From positions 1,423,233 to 1,487,232 of the forward strand of contig VZTG01001067.1 of NCBI GenBank assembly GCA_013397845.1: DNA of 64,000 nt. The letters are read 5' to 3'. The notes beneath the pieces were generated by a model, which saw only the letters and a list, made by a program, of their open reading frames with translations, was not told where the DNA came from and made no database searches. The stretch comes from Melanocharis versteri (taxonomy: Eukaryota; Chordata; Aves; Passeriformes; Melanocharitidae). Numbering within the stretch: position 1 is the first letter of the stretch; every line of letters starts with the position of its first letter. The translations under genes and the position numbers were made by a program. Shown here piece after piece: positions 10,817-23,900 of the stretch.

Positions 10817-13800
10817 AAGTGAAGAAATGTGCATAGTTTGCTGTATCACCACAGAATTTCACATTTAAACTGGCAAGTTCATTAAAAACTTGAGAAAAAA
10901 ACTAATAACTGAGAAATGTTGCAGAGCTATCAGGACTGTCTGAAGGCATTTGAATAGTGTCAGACATGCAAGGTTAGATGTGTTTTGTTTTTGAAATTCG
11001 GAAACTGTTGTCAGAGAGCCATAGGAGAATCGACTGAAGTGTTCTGGAAGTATTTACATCCAGGGCAGATGAGAGAAACCAACAGCTAAGAACAGATTTA
11101 GGTGAGAAAGTTTGTTTTGGAGACAGAAGCATTTTTCCCCAAGGCGGATGGTGCTGGTGCTGGTTTTCCCCTATGGTCAGCTGGTCACTGCACAAGGCCA
11201 GTAGTGCTCGCCATGCAGCTGTGCCTGGGTTTGGCAGCTGCTGCAGTGGAGGAGCTTGCCCTGACACCTGCGAGGTGAAGGGGAAGCAAGGCCAGCCAGG
11301 TGTGTGGGACGTGGCAGCTTCTGCAGCCGGGGAGTGATGGACAGGAGGTGCCCAGTCTCGCCGGGGAGCACAGTCTCCTGGAGCCAGGGGAAGGGGAAGC
11401 AAGCAAGCCCACAGGGCTGAAGCAGGAGTAGGACCATAACTGGGAAAGAAACACTGATGTGACTGAGCGGGTTCTTAAATACCTGTGTGAGAGTGGGAAA
11501 CACTGTTTCACTCTCTCTCATGCATAGGTCTTCCAGAAGTATCCCATACACGTTTCTGCATGGAATAAAAATGTACTCAAGACAAATCAGAAGAGCACTA
11601 TGCATCTTCTTAACTGTGCTTGCTCAATCTTCTGATTTGATGGTATGTATGCAGTTCCTTTGCAATATGACTTAGAACCTTTGTTCTTTTTGATTTGGCA
11701 ATACTGAAATAATTTCCCAGCTTACTCTACCTCAGCTGCTGAGAGGTGGAAGTGATATTGGTAACCGACATTCACCTCCTCAGAGACAACCATAAGACCA
11801 TAAAAGCAGAGCCATTCCTTCTGCAAATATCTGCTGCCCTAGCAGACCTCTCATCTATTTTGTCCTCACAGCTTTGATTCTAACAGGAACTAGGATATAA
11901 AACAATCAAATAATTAATTTTCATGGTGATCCACAAAAATAATAAGAAAAATAAGAGCTGTGCTGTTGTACTTAAATGTTTGACCACAACATCTGTCCTA
12001 GCAACCTGAGGGAGCTCAGGCTAGATCCCATGGCTGTAAACAGCAGTGTGATTCCCCTGGCTCTTGATCCCTTTATTCGTTTTTGCTGTTCCTAGGAAAG
12101 CAGCTAGAGACCAGGCAATTGTGGCTGGCAGTGGCCACCTGTTCTCAGCTATTATTTTGCCAGGATGCCCAGCTGCTTTCCCCAGTGCACTGGACTCACT
12201 GTGCATGAGCAGAGCAGCACATGGGCACAGCTTGTCCTCTGCCTCCAAGACCAGAGAGTGGCAAATAATTGCCCACAAAGGACAGAGATTCACAAAATCT
12301 CCTTTTCACACCTCTTTTCCTTGGTCTGGGCAGGGAGGATTAGTTGAGGACATACACAGTAGAGGGCACATGTACAAAAAGCAGTGGACACAGTCCCCAT
12401 ATGGCAAGCTCAGGCACATGGTAGAGGGGGCCAGTACGCATGAGGTCCATGGCCCTGGATCCTCCTGGATAAATAGAGTCAACATAAGTTAACAGAAAGC
12501 TAATAATTTTGCTCTTCCTGTGGCAGTGGTTGCAGACAGATGGAATTGTCTTGCTTATGAGTCGTGTCATTAGCAAGTATTGGAGTGTTAGCAGCCATGT
12601 ACTGAGAACACTCTCAACCTCATTAAACTAGACCTAGGACTTGCATAAACATTTGGGTTTACTGGAAGCACAAGTGCCTTAGCTGGCTGTGAAGTGGTAA
12701 ATTAATTCAAAGCTGAAACCACCTTTCAGCTGCAGACAGTGTCATTTGCATTCAAAAACAACGTTGTAAATAACACTCTTCCAATGTTCTTTATGAGTAA
12801 ATGTGTGATATTATTTTAACTGAAAATTTGGGAAGCCTGCCCAACATGAAGCAGCAAACCATTTCTGTCTGAAATAGATTATTCTTTAAAGCTCCAAAGA
12901 TTGGAAAGAGATTTATTTTCTCTTGAACAGCTGGTACTAACAACATAGATGGTAAAAAATTACTTCTTTATTTTTAGAAGAAAATTATTACTGAATAGTC
13001 TGTAGGCCAGAAAAAATAGGACCGAGGTCTCCAAATACTTGAGTTCTCTGACCTGAATTATATAATTTTTCTTAATTCTGGTAAATGCTTTAATAGCATT
13101 ATTATTATTTAAACGAAATTCTTAATATTTTGAGTTTCTCTGCCTGCTGACTTCTAAAAGGGGTGATGTTTTATTTGGCTTTGAGATTTTAAAGAACACA
13201 ACAAAAGCCTTGGACAAATTCTGCGGAGCAACTAAGAGATACCTAAGCCTGAGCTTGGAAATGGTGTGGGAAGTGGATGACAGCTGAACAAACAGCTCTT
13301 AAATGGTTATTTTGCATGAGGAAGTAGAAAAGAGCAGTTAAAGGTGGCAGGGGATTGCAGCTGAGATTGTGAGGTAAGAGAGGTCTGAGATAATGGACAC
13401 AGATATGGGAATACTGACAATAGACACTCAAACTGTTCATTGTCCTTGGACTAGAAGTTCAGTTGTCAGCTGTCCATGGCCAGTCTACCTAAGCTACTGT
13501 TTCAACTGGGGATTCAGAGGTGCCACAGCTGTTTGCAAGCAGAGCTGGCCCAGGTCCCCAGGGTGGGTTGGCTCCTACCAGCACCACATAAGCACAGCAC
13601 AGCTGTGGCCCATGCTCTGGTGTTTGATGAGTATCACTTAGTAACTGTATGGCACAGATTAAATCCCTTCCTCCTGCACAGTATGTAACCGCCTAACTAT
13701 GGGGCTGTTATTTCTTCAGCTTATTTCCATTGCACTTTACTTTCTTTCTCTAACAAGACAGCCACGCTGTCCCCCAGACAGTGCTTACTCTGCTGTGTAC

Positions 13801-16552
13801 TGCATCATCTCCAGAGCAAAAGTGCCTGTGGAGGAAAAACTAGGCATACATTAATTTTATGCCATTTATTTTGCAGATGCATATTTGCATATTATATGCA
13901 TAGATGAACTTTATAAGGGATTTAATAAAATTGCCCATGCCCCAGCTCTTGGAAAAAGCCGAAGTGACCAGCTGAAGCATGCATTCAGTATCTGCGTTTA
14001 CGACATTTGCAGTTTAAGGCTGGCCTCAGCCAGATCTGGAGAACAGCATGTGTTCCAGACACTGTCAAAGGCAGCAAACTGCTGAAAAAATCCTGCCAAA
14101 GCAACAGCTGAAGCAATGAGAGCTTTCAGTTTCTTACAACTCCATTTAACTGCGTGCTTAGGAGCAACTCATTAAGTAGCAAGCAACCATGTGAGGGGAT
14201 GCCAAGGATTAAAGGAATCCTGTCATGAGATAGTGGTGACATTTGCCTGCTGCTTTCCAAGTGACAGTGCTTGCCAAGCCCGGGGGAAGCCAGTGACAGC
14301 CCACAGTAGCAGCATCAATTTAAGCAGCAGATTGGCAGGGACGGTGCCTGCTTTGAATATGAGAGTGCTTCAGCCATGCTCATGGTAGGTCCAATTCGTG
14401 AATCCTGTCAGGAGAAAGAGTGTTATAGAAATCAATTATCTTACACCCATTTTCATGTGTGTGTACACATTCAGGTGGATCTAGCTCAAAGAAGTCTCTT
14501 GCACCGGTACATCAGTGCCTGCAGTGGCAAGCACAAGGTGACAGAGGCCATTGTGCTACTGTCTCAGAAGTGAACACAGAGAGCAGTTCTATTGCACTTC
14601 ACAGGGTCCTGTGACTGTTGTGACCTGATGGAAACACAGAGCAGCTCTGAATTTCCCACCTGAGGGAGGTCAGAAGCCATTAAAGACACCAGCAGACTCA
14701 TCAGGACATCAGCAGCTCTCTGGGTGGCTTCCCTGAGCTCTCTGAACCCCAGGAATTCCAGGCTTCACTACCTCTTCACCTGTGTGACTTTGCAGAAACA
14801 TACAGTCTAACAGTCCTGCATGCTTGGTAATCACCTCTCATCCAGGATGACTGAGAGCACCGAAATGGACTTCAGCACAATGACAAAAATTTTGCAAGAG
14901 GTTTCTTTTTGTGCTTGGTTTTTGCTGTTTTTCTTTTTTCTGAAGTACTATGCTACTACTACACAGAAAAGCCTTGCTGAATTTATGAACCTTAATTTAC
15001 CTTACTGACATTTCTTACAGTTAGCCTCAGGAAAGTGGAGCTTTTTTGGTGTTCTTATTGAGATATATTGCTCCAGAGAAACAATCTGGAAAGGCCATGA
15101 ATGTGATGCAACTACTCATATCAAAGAGCAACACTTCAGTTAATAAATCCCTATTAACACCTCTAATTCTAACAACTTTCCGACATTCACAGAACGCCCA
15201 AGCCTTCTCCTCCAGTTACTGTTTTTATGTACTCCCAGTTATTTTTAGGAATTTCAAATGCTCAGTCCCAAAGTCCCAACATTGTGTAAAAAGTCCTTGT
15301 TCTTGCTTTGTGCAGCAGAAGGTATTAATTTAGCTTAGAGCAAGAAATCTTGTGAAGAATTGTAGGCTGGAAAATAAAACCAAATTGCATGGCTGCTCTG
15401 AAAAGGGTAACAAGGTCTTTGGAGATTATACTACCACCTAGAGAGTGAAAGCAGCTACTTGAAACAATATGTACGTAGCACAGCTACAAACCCCATTTTT
15501 TCTTCCTGGTACCTATTTTTCCTCTAACTTCTCTATCCTGTTTCTTACATCTTTGCCTTGTAGTCTCAATGTAAAGATGTGCCCACTGATGTTATGAAAT
15601 TGTATAAGCTAAAGTAGTTGCTAGAGAACAAGCAAGTGGAGCTAGTTTCCAACTTCCATAGCTCTTTCTGTTCTGAAGTCTCTAAAGCCCTTGTTTTGTT
15701 TTTTCAGCTGGTTGATACAGATGTCTTAAGCTTTAGTTAGATTTTTCTGCATGTAAGAAACAGAGATAAGAAAAAAGAACACATTTTTCCTGTAAGAGCA
15801 AGAAAGAATTTTCTCTCTCTCTGTAGCAGCATTAGCATAGATAAGTACTCGGGTTTTAAAGAAACCCCAGAGTATTGCTTTGGTTGCACAGATAAGAATG
15901 ATTTATCTTCTTAGATAATAACAAAAATCAATGTATAGTGTTGGTCTAGAGAGCACTATCTTCTGGAAGTGGGAGACAACTCATCTTATGGGTGACAGGC
16001 AAAACTAATATGGCTTCCAGAGTAATAATGCCCTTTAATTTTACATAAGAGGAAAGGCAGTTTGTGATTTGTTTTTCCATTTGCCATAAATTTCATTTGT
16101 TTGAGAATGGTTCATGGTCACTTGTCCCAAGCTAGCACTGAATTTGTGTAGTTACTCACAACAGCACTCCAGCTGACAAATTGAAGCTGTATTTCAGCTG
16201 CACTTCAGTTGTGGCTTTTATTCCTATCAAGGAATTAACCTCATCTGTCTTCATGCAGCACTTCAGTGAGGGCACAAGATGACTGCAGGATCAAGATAAA
16301 TACCCTGTACATCCAATCTCTTGTCAAACACTTCTGAGTGCAATTGCAACACATCCATCTTTGGTTGTAAATTCACCAGCTAGGCATCTAAACACACACA
16401 ATGGCAAGCACATCCTTTTTTTTCAAGAATGTTTTACTTACCTTTATTAGAGACAAACTGGTCCAGCCTTGCTTTGGACTCAGGTAACATTTTATGATGG
16501 AGGCTCAGTAACATTGCTGCACTTATTTCAATAATTTCTATTGACCATATTT
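10817..16552. other. Unannotated DNA with a G+C-richer patch at 11.13-11.42 kb
   Basis: No gene is supported. The patch at about 11130-11420 is G+C richer than its surroundings. It opens overlapping - strand frames of about 142 codons (10974-11402 and 11177-11605) in different phases, which suggests composition rather than coding. A + strand frame at 12064-12492 (142 codons) has no recognisable domain. A CTCF-like match lies at 12356-12367. Confidence 0.5.
12356..12367 (+). promoter_or_regulatory. CTCF-like motif
   Basis: ACAGTAGAGGGC matches the CTCF core CCASYAGRKGGC at 11 of 12 positions; the first base differs. This is a motif match only, with no evidence of binding. Confidence 0.3.
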
Positions 16553-17488
16553 CACAGAATCACAGAATGGCCAGGCTGGAAGGCACCACAGTGGGTCATC
16601 TGGCCCAACCTCCCTGCTCAAGCAGGGTCATCCTAGAGCATATGGCAAAGGATTGTATCCAGATGGTTCCTGAGTATCTCCAGTGAGGGAGACTCCACAA
16701 CCTCTCTGGACAACCTGTTCCAGTGCTCAGTCACCTGCACAGTAAAGTTCTTCCTCATGTTCAGGTGGAACTTCCTGTGCATCAGTTTCTGCCTGTTGCC
16801 TCCTGTCCTGTTACTTGGCACCACCAAGAGCAGCCTGGATCCATCCTCTGACACCCTCCCTTCAGATACTCACAGACATTGATGAGGTCCCCTCTCTGTT
16901 GCCTCTTCTGGAGGCTGAACAGGCCCAGCTCCCTCAGCCTTTCCTCAGAAGAGAGATGTTCCAGTCCCCTCATCATCTTCGCTGCCCTTCACCGGACCTG
17001 CTTCAGGAGCTCCCTGTCTCTCTTGTGCTGAGGAGCCCAGAACTGGACACAGCACTGCAGCTCAGGCCTCACCAGGGCTGAGTAGAGGGGCAGGATCCCC
17101 TCCCTGGACCTGCTGCCAATGCTCTTCCTGATGCAGCTCAGGATCCCATTGGCCTTCTTGGCCACGAGGGCACTGCTGCCTCATGGACAGTTTGTTGTGC
17201 ACCTCAGGACCCCCAGGTCCTTCAGAGAGCTGCTCTCCAGCAGATCAGCCCCCAGTCTGTGCTGGTCCATGGGGTTTTTCCTGCCCCAGTGCAGGACCCT
17301 GCAGTTGCCTGTGTTGAATTTCAGGCAGTTCTTCTCTGCCCATCTCTCCAGCCTGTTCAGGTCCTTCTGAATGCCTGCATATCCCTCTGGGTTATCGGCC
17401 ACTTCTCCTAGCTTTGTGTCATCAGTGAACTTGCTGAGGAGGCATCTGCCCTATCATCCAAGTCATCACTGAGTAAGTTAAACAATTT
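16553..17488 (-). mobile_element. CR1 LINE, 3' end with partial ORF2, antisense
   Basis: This is the best preserved repeat in the window, about 940 bases. The + strand begins with two copies of 'cacagaat', the reverse complement of the CR1 3' terminal short repeat, so the element lies on the - strand with an intact 3' end at 16553. On the - strand, 17402-17181 reads the C-terminal region of CR1 ORF2 after the reverse-transcriptase core. Recognisable peptides are LNRLERWAEKNCLKFN, CRVLHWGRKNPM and RLGADLLESSSLKDLGVL. Further toward the 3' end, 16854-16633 reads HLNMRKNFTVQVTEHWNRL and SPSLEILRNHLDT. Frames are interrupted, and the 5' part with the endonuclease and most of the reverse transcriptase is missing. 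It is a dead 5'-truncated copy. Confidence 0.93.
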
Positions 17489-20400
17489 CCAGTAAACAGG
17501 GAAGGATTATGAGGTTTGTTAGGAAGTTTGTTCAGCAGTTCAAGATTGCAGTGCCTAGTGATTACATCACACAGATTTAGAGCTGGAAATTATTCCTTAA
17601 TATGAGGTTCTAAAGCCTTTTTAACTTCAAATATTCTTATAGCTCAAGTTTGTCACAGTCACAAGCTGCTGTTGTTTATAAAATTATAAAAATAAATTTA
17701 ATTAAATATTAAATGAGGCCATTTCAAGAAGAAAAACACAGTTATGAAAGAAAAATTCGGAGGCGAGAATTGCTTTCTAATCCTGTCTTCAGTTCAAGGA
17801 AAGACAAATCTTTTTCCTCCTATCCTGAACACTTATCTCTGATGTGAAAGTGAGCTTGTACTGAATGTACAATAGATGGAGAATCCTTTCAGAAAATATC
17901 AGGAGGAGACAGAAAATGACCTGAAACTGAACTCCTCAAGTAAGAAGCAAAACAATCTGTTAGATGCCAAGAAGTCTACATGGAGTCAGTTGTTCATTTT
18001 TCTTCTGTGCTAGTTCAGGATAGGAAAAATGGGATCCCATCAACCATCACTTCCACAGTATAAAAACAGATACAAAGCTAGAAGTCTTCTTAATTGCCAC
18101 ACAAGTGGGGGCTCTCCATCATTTATTATATCTTCACACCTCAGACATAATGGGGTCATATCTGTCACCCATACTCAGCCAAGTGTTTGACCTCATTATT
18201 TTTCATTTCTGTTATGAATGCCTAGAAAAACCCTGACAAGGAAGTTTTGCTAAATTCTGTAATCCCAGGGTTTGAAGGACTTCATGCCTAGCATCTTTAA
18301 TCCTCTGCTATGTCTTATAGTCCTGAATTGTGCTGCCAAGTCTGCCCCAGACCCAGTGATCTTTGTGCCTTTTCAGTATGCACAGTTGTTCATCACATTC
18401 TAGTATCCTACAGGTTCACACCTAACTCCGTAACTGATTTACGTGCAATTTCAACATCAAATACTCAATACTTCCTTTTTCCCCTCCAATTATCAAGTTC
18501 CCTCTGCCTTAACATGATCACAGTTGCAACTGTCATGCCCGTGTTTCCAATTGCTTTTGGTATAGGTAGTATGGGTTGCATCTTGCTTTATGCACTGTGT
18601 CAACCTTTCTAATAAGCTGGACTCAGATTAGCCCACCTAGCCACCAAGTATCAAACAAATACTGTCTTACATGGTCTAGTCCAGCCAACTTTTCTCCCTC
18701 CTTCAACCCATATTCTTCGTCATGATCCAATGCGCTTTCTTTAAAATACATGTATACGTGGTACAAGTCCATGAGCACATACAAGACTAGAATTAGCTGC
18801 AGAGCAGTATGTTTACATGTTAATAAGCAATCACGCCTTCCATTGTGGAAAATGAGTTGGGATAAATTCGATGTTTGATCAGATTTACAAGGTTTTACAT
18901 TGACCGGGTGGCAGACTATTTTTTGTACTAGAAATAAGTTTACAGGAGAGATGCACCTTATAAAGGAGGAAGTAGAATAACACGTGGCAATTTCATTAGA
19001 AGTGCAGACCAAAAGAATCCCTTTGAAATATGTTTTGAAACTATGGTTTAAACGTGTTTGGCCTTTGGAGCCTATGAAAGGACAGTACACAGCAAAAAGC
19101 AATCATTGTGGAATCTGTCATGTCTGATGGGCAAGTTTCTGCAGAATGTTCTGTTCCTGACAAGCTCAGCAATAAAGCACGACAATGACATCAAGTCGTA
19201 CCCCTGCAGATGGCAGCAGTACTTCAAATTTCAGTGCCAGCACTGGATGTGGTAGAAGCTGAGTCAAGATTCCCACAGTGAAGACTGTCAGGCTCCTAAA
19301 GTGATGTGTTGCTACTTGTCAGCAGGTTAGTGATGATTTTTTCAGTTGGAAGAGGAAAATTTTAATATTTACCACGTAGCAGAAAGATGTTCCTGAGCCT
19401 TGCGGAATCCCTCTTGGTTCCAAGCATAATCAACTCTTACCCTGCTTTATCTCAAGTACTGCAGGTGTTATTTTAAAACCCATTTATATTCTTCAAGCTA
19501 GCAACAGCATTTGACTTTGTTGGCTTGGAGGAGCATAGCACAGTAATAACAGCAATACTTCAATAATAAATTCAGCTGTAGCAAGATGTTGCTAAAAGAA
19601 ATCCTTTCAGTGGCAGATAGCTAGCCCTAACAACTGCAGGATGAGGCAGAATGATCCAACAGACCAAGATACCTCTTTACTCATAGCATACAAAAAAGGT
19701 TTGAAGTGCTATAATTCAGCCACCTGGAATTTTCTGTGCTCTGCACAGATCCTAAAGGGTTTGAATTTAGATGTAAAAAACTCCCCCTCAAATGCCCCAA
19801 GACTAATTGTTAACATTAAAACATTAACATTAAAAATTGTGTTAATGTTAATAAAACATTAAAATAAAAAACTTTCAGTCTAAGCATCCAACTAATTAGG
19901 GTTTGAGTAATGTGAGAGGTTTGTGTGGAGCCATATCCCTATCCACTGCCAGCACAAGCAAAGGGAGAACAACAGAACATACTGGCACATCCCTTTTGGC
20001 AAGGACCAAACCAGGTATCTACTCTCATTGAGTAGTCTGTTGAGTTGTTTGGAAAGAAGGACAGTAAAGAACTGTATTCTCCCTACAAATCCGACAAGCA
20101 GCTTCCCAAAAGCTCTCAATCTGTATAAAATACTACTGGCTCAGCTCCACACCTGCAGCTTCCCAGTCCAAGCCTGAAAGTTCTGCTGAAAATTTAAGCC
20201 TGAGAAAAAGTCTAACTCCCAACGTTCCTACTTCCCAGTGGCTTGCAGAGACTTCACCTGGACAACATAGTCTCAGCCACAGGAGTCTGTCAGGCAGAGA
20301 CCCAACATCCTTGTCCATGTGCCCACCCTGGCAGCCTATAAACAGAAAGATGCCAGCAAGTAAAAATAACACAAATTTCTGCAGCAGTTCTGGAGAAGAA

Positions 20401-20898
20401 CCAAGAACTCCTGTGTGAGTTACCTACAAGGCATGATGTGGAAAACAGTTCAAATGACCTGAAGTTACTGGTAGTTATCCATATATACAAGCTTTCCAAG
20501 TCCCAGCAGCCTGTGAGGCACATCTTGACAACAACAACTTCATCCTCCTAAATTGCCATGGGCAGCTTTCATGGCTGTCTGTTGCTATTAGAGAAGAAAA
20601 GACTGTTTCAGTTAGAAGGGACTACAATGATATTCGTTTTCATTCAGCTACAGATAATGAAGGCCCTGCAGAGCAGTACAAAACAGAAGAAATTAGGGTT
20701 TCAACTCTGCATCCCTGACAAAATATCCCTACTAATTTAGAATATGAAGTAGTTTCCCTTTCTTTTTCTAGCTCTGTTGACCTAAGCTGACATTTTCAGC
20801 TTTTATGATTACATGGGCTCTTCTTTCCTCGGATGTGTCTCTCCTTTTTGTCCTTCTATCTTACTAGAAATAATTCAATAAAATAAATTATTTATATG
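17489..20898. other. Unannotated A+T-rich DNA
   Basis: No gene is supported. The longest frame (18623-19102, - strand, about 159 codons) opens with TTG rather than ATG and shows no recognisable domain. A perfect 11-base inverted repeat with an 8-base loop, ATTAACATTAA...TTAATGTTAAT, lies at 19823-19852 in a run of related TTAACATTA repeats. Confidence 0.5.
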
Positions 20899-20951
20899 TA
20901 ATGATGACAGTAGATCTGTCATCATTAGAGATGAATAAAAATTCATCTCTA
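20899..20951. repeat. Two adjoining perfect inverted repeats
   Basis: The first has 12-base arms: TAATGATGACAG at 20899-20910 and its exact complement at 20916-20927, with loop TAGAT. The second has 11-base arms: TAGAGATGAAT at 20926-20936 and its complement at 20941-20951, with loop AAAA. They share two bases, so the 53-base segment could form two back-to-back hairpins or a cruciform pair. No gene or family-level repeat is seen beside it. Confidence 0.85.
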
Positions 20952-23900
20952 GTTTTTATTTCCTACATTTTTCTGGTCATCATTTCTGCAGTTCTTAAAA
21001 CTAAATTTTATGCTACAAACAATCCAGAAATATAATGAGCAATCAACATCATACAAGTAAACCTATTCAGGCAAGCTTACAATTTGTTTCACAGGAGTTC
21101 CTTTTTCCTTTAAGGCAAGGATTAGGAGCTAATGACGTTTATTATTTTATATCTATTCAAGATTTTGGCTGTAAGCTTTGGTTTTTCATCTACTCCTGCT
21201 ACCACTAGCAATGAGCTACTGTTTTCACAAATGCATTGCTTTATGTTACCTAGTGTCTTTTTATTTTAAGCACAAAGTCTTTGCACAGTAAGCACCATGG
21301 CATGGCTGATCCTTAGTGGATAGTTGTCTATTTCAACATCATTACTAGGGTTTATGTCATTTCCCAGTCTGGAAATCAGAGGCAACACAAATGCAATAAA
21401 CAGGAAATCATTTAATAGCAGTTTAAGTAAAACATGGACTGTGAAGTCTGAGCTTTAGGTTGTTGTGTGGATTTCTGTAGGACAATTTCAAAATTGGATG
21501 GGATGGATTTCTTGGGTTATTCAGAAGATTTGTGTCTGAGGCTGTAGGTTCTGCCCACTGTTAAGATCTGTTCAATAAACAAATAAGTAATTGCTAGCCT
21601 AGTTTAGACTCAGCACTTTTGTGCTCCATCTCCTGTCCTATACTATTTATAACATTGCTGGGTGCTTTGAAAGACTGTTTTTCAGTAGGAGGGGAAACTA
21701 TCTCTGTAAAGCCTTGGGATTCATCAATGAAAGGTGCTATGTAAGTTGCTACTGTTTTTCCTGTTTAATATGCTGTGAATTGATGAAGGAAAACAAGAGA
21801 GTGATGGTTACCTCTCAACATAATATAAAATCTGCCTTAGGTGGAGACACTATTTACTGAACACTTCTTTCACCCAAAGTGAAAAACTAATGATGGCATT
21901 TGCTGTTTTCATAACAACCCAGGAGAGCGCTGACTCTGACAGGCTGCTACTCCCTGATGGCTAAATAGCTAAGGAGAAGTAACGTGAGAAACAACTCTGC
22001 TGAAAATAACTCCAGCCATCATCACTTAAGCACATGGACTCATTCCTGCCACAAGTCTGTTTCCCCTGCAGCAAAATCCCTCTTATTCCCCTCCCATGGT
22101 GGTACTTTGTTGCTCAGGCTCCCTTTAGCATTGTCACTCCTGTTTTTTTCCTTTATTCCACTGTGTAAACCACAGGACAAAGGGGAAGGGAGGAGCTGTC
22201 AAAACCAATGTGCCACTCTGCTGCTGAACTACTGAGCAAAGGGGATATTAATAAAGAAAACTGAAGCTTAGGTGCCTAGGTGTCCTGGGAATTGGATTCT
22301 GAACTCTGTTTCTGGTATATTTCCACTCTGGAAGTCAGTGAGAGAGAACAAGAACTGCACTGCAGCCACCTACAGTGATGGAAAGACAGGCAGAAAAAAA
22401 ATAAAATAAACGAAGTCAAGAAGAAACAATAACATTGGAAATCTACCTGGGATTGGTAGTACAACCCAGTGGAAGACCTCATCAGCACGCATCTGCAACA
22501 TTTGATTCCAGGCAAACCTGTGTACTGTCCATATTAGTCAGTCTGCAAGTATAGAACCAGGTGAACATGGGATCCAGCTGCCAGCACCCATGAAGGACTC
22601 ACACTACAAGTTTACGGAATAACTCTCTTTATTAATAGAAAATTGTGACTGGTTAAGATTTGAGGATTGTTGGCAGTAGTATCTGGTTGCAAAAACGTAT
22701 TCAAAGCAATACAGACAAGCTCTAATCCCCACTAAAAGTGTTCAGCACTCATAGAACATGGTTCTTATCCAACAGGCACCTCTATGTGTGAGAAGACAGT
22801 TTCAGTCTGTCAGCTGATCCCACTAGTTACAATGGATTCTTCCCTGAATTTTTCCCATTCTGGACTTAGTTTTATACTATTTCTTTGTGTTTAGGTGCAG
22901 CTTGAGTGACTCTAATCATACATAACTTTGTTACTGATTGGTGTAAAATTCTGTTGCGTCACTGCTAAAGAGTGAATAAAATATAGAGCACATGCTCAGT
23001 GAGGGGTGAGTAACTTTGAGATGGAGGTGTGCGTTGATGTTACAATTAGTTCATTTGAGGAGAGAGATTTCTTCCCAGCTGTTGGCTCAGCAGCAAGACA
23101 TCTTGTCCTCTCTCCCCTGGCTGACAGGTGCTATGCAGTTCGTGAGCTAAAAAGTACCATCCAGTTCCCCTCCCTGCAAGGCTTTCTGTGGAGCCTGGCC
23201 ACGGTGCCTCCACTCTGCTCCACCCTCTGTTCCATTCCCCTCAGCAGGGGCTATGGTTGCAGATTGTGTATGGGGAATCATTATGGAATAGGTTTCGAGT
23301 AAACCAACCACATTCCATACAGGGAGCATCAAATGTATTTTATCCTATAATTTCCATACCGCTATAACTTCTGTTAAGATATGAATAGAGCTGCTTGATT
23401 TTCTCTGATTTTACCCCCAGCCATCTTTCCACAGCCACAAAACCCAGGACCTCCTACAAAGTAAAACTGCACTGTGATAAAGAAATGTAACAACAGCTGC
23501 CTCAGATGAAAAGCTGTCCCAGTAAAACCCTTTTCAGCCAACAGGAATGGATAAGGCAGACAGGGAGCTTACTTAGATTGGGTGGTTATTCTGCAGTAGT
23601 TATTATATTGTGAAAGTGAGAAGACCTGAGTATCAGGAGTAATAAGAAATTCCAGATGTATCAAAAAAAAAGAGCCATAAGAGGGAACCAAAATAGCCTC
23701 CACTGCCTCTGAACAAAGAGTTTCTCTTAATTCTGAGAGAATGAAAAAAGCTGGCAAGTGTGCCCAGCAGCACTGCAAGATCTGAAGATATTCCTGTGAA
23801 AACACCTGTCAGTATGGGCAAGAGTGATTAAACACAGCTAGATCTGAGACAGTCTTTTCAAAAATCTCAGCAGTCAAATTTTGCAGACTGGTGTATATGT

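Noticed and set aside
11148..11204. ATG frame MVLVLVFPYGQLVTAQGQ resembling a signal peptide start
   Set aside because: It stops after 18 codons in a G/C-rich patch with repeated GGTGCT words; hydrophobicity follows from the repeat.
11177..11605. Two 142-codon - strand frames over the 11 kb G+C patch
   Set aside because: They overlap in different phases with similar composition, which points to base composition, not coding.
18623..19102. 159-codon - strand reading frame
   Set aside because: It opens with TTG, not ATG, has no recognisable domain, and roughly one frame of this size per few windows is expected by chance at this composition.
19823..19852. 11-base inverted repeat
   Set aside because: It lies in a run of direct and inverted TTAACATTA words, so low complexity explains it better than a selected hairpin.
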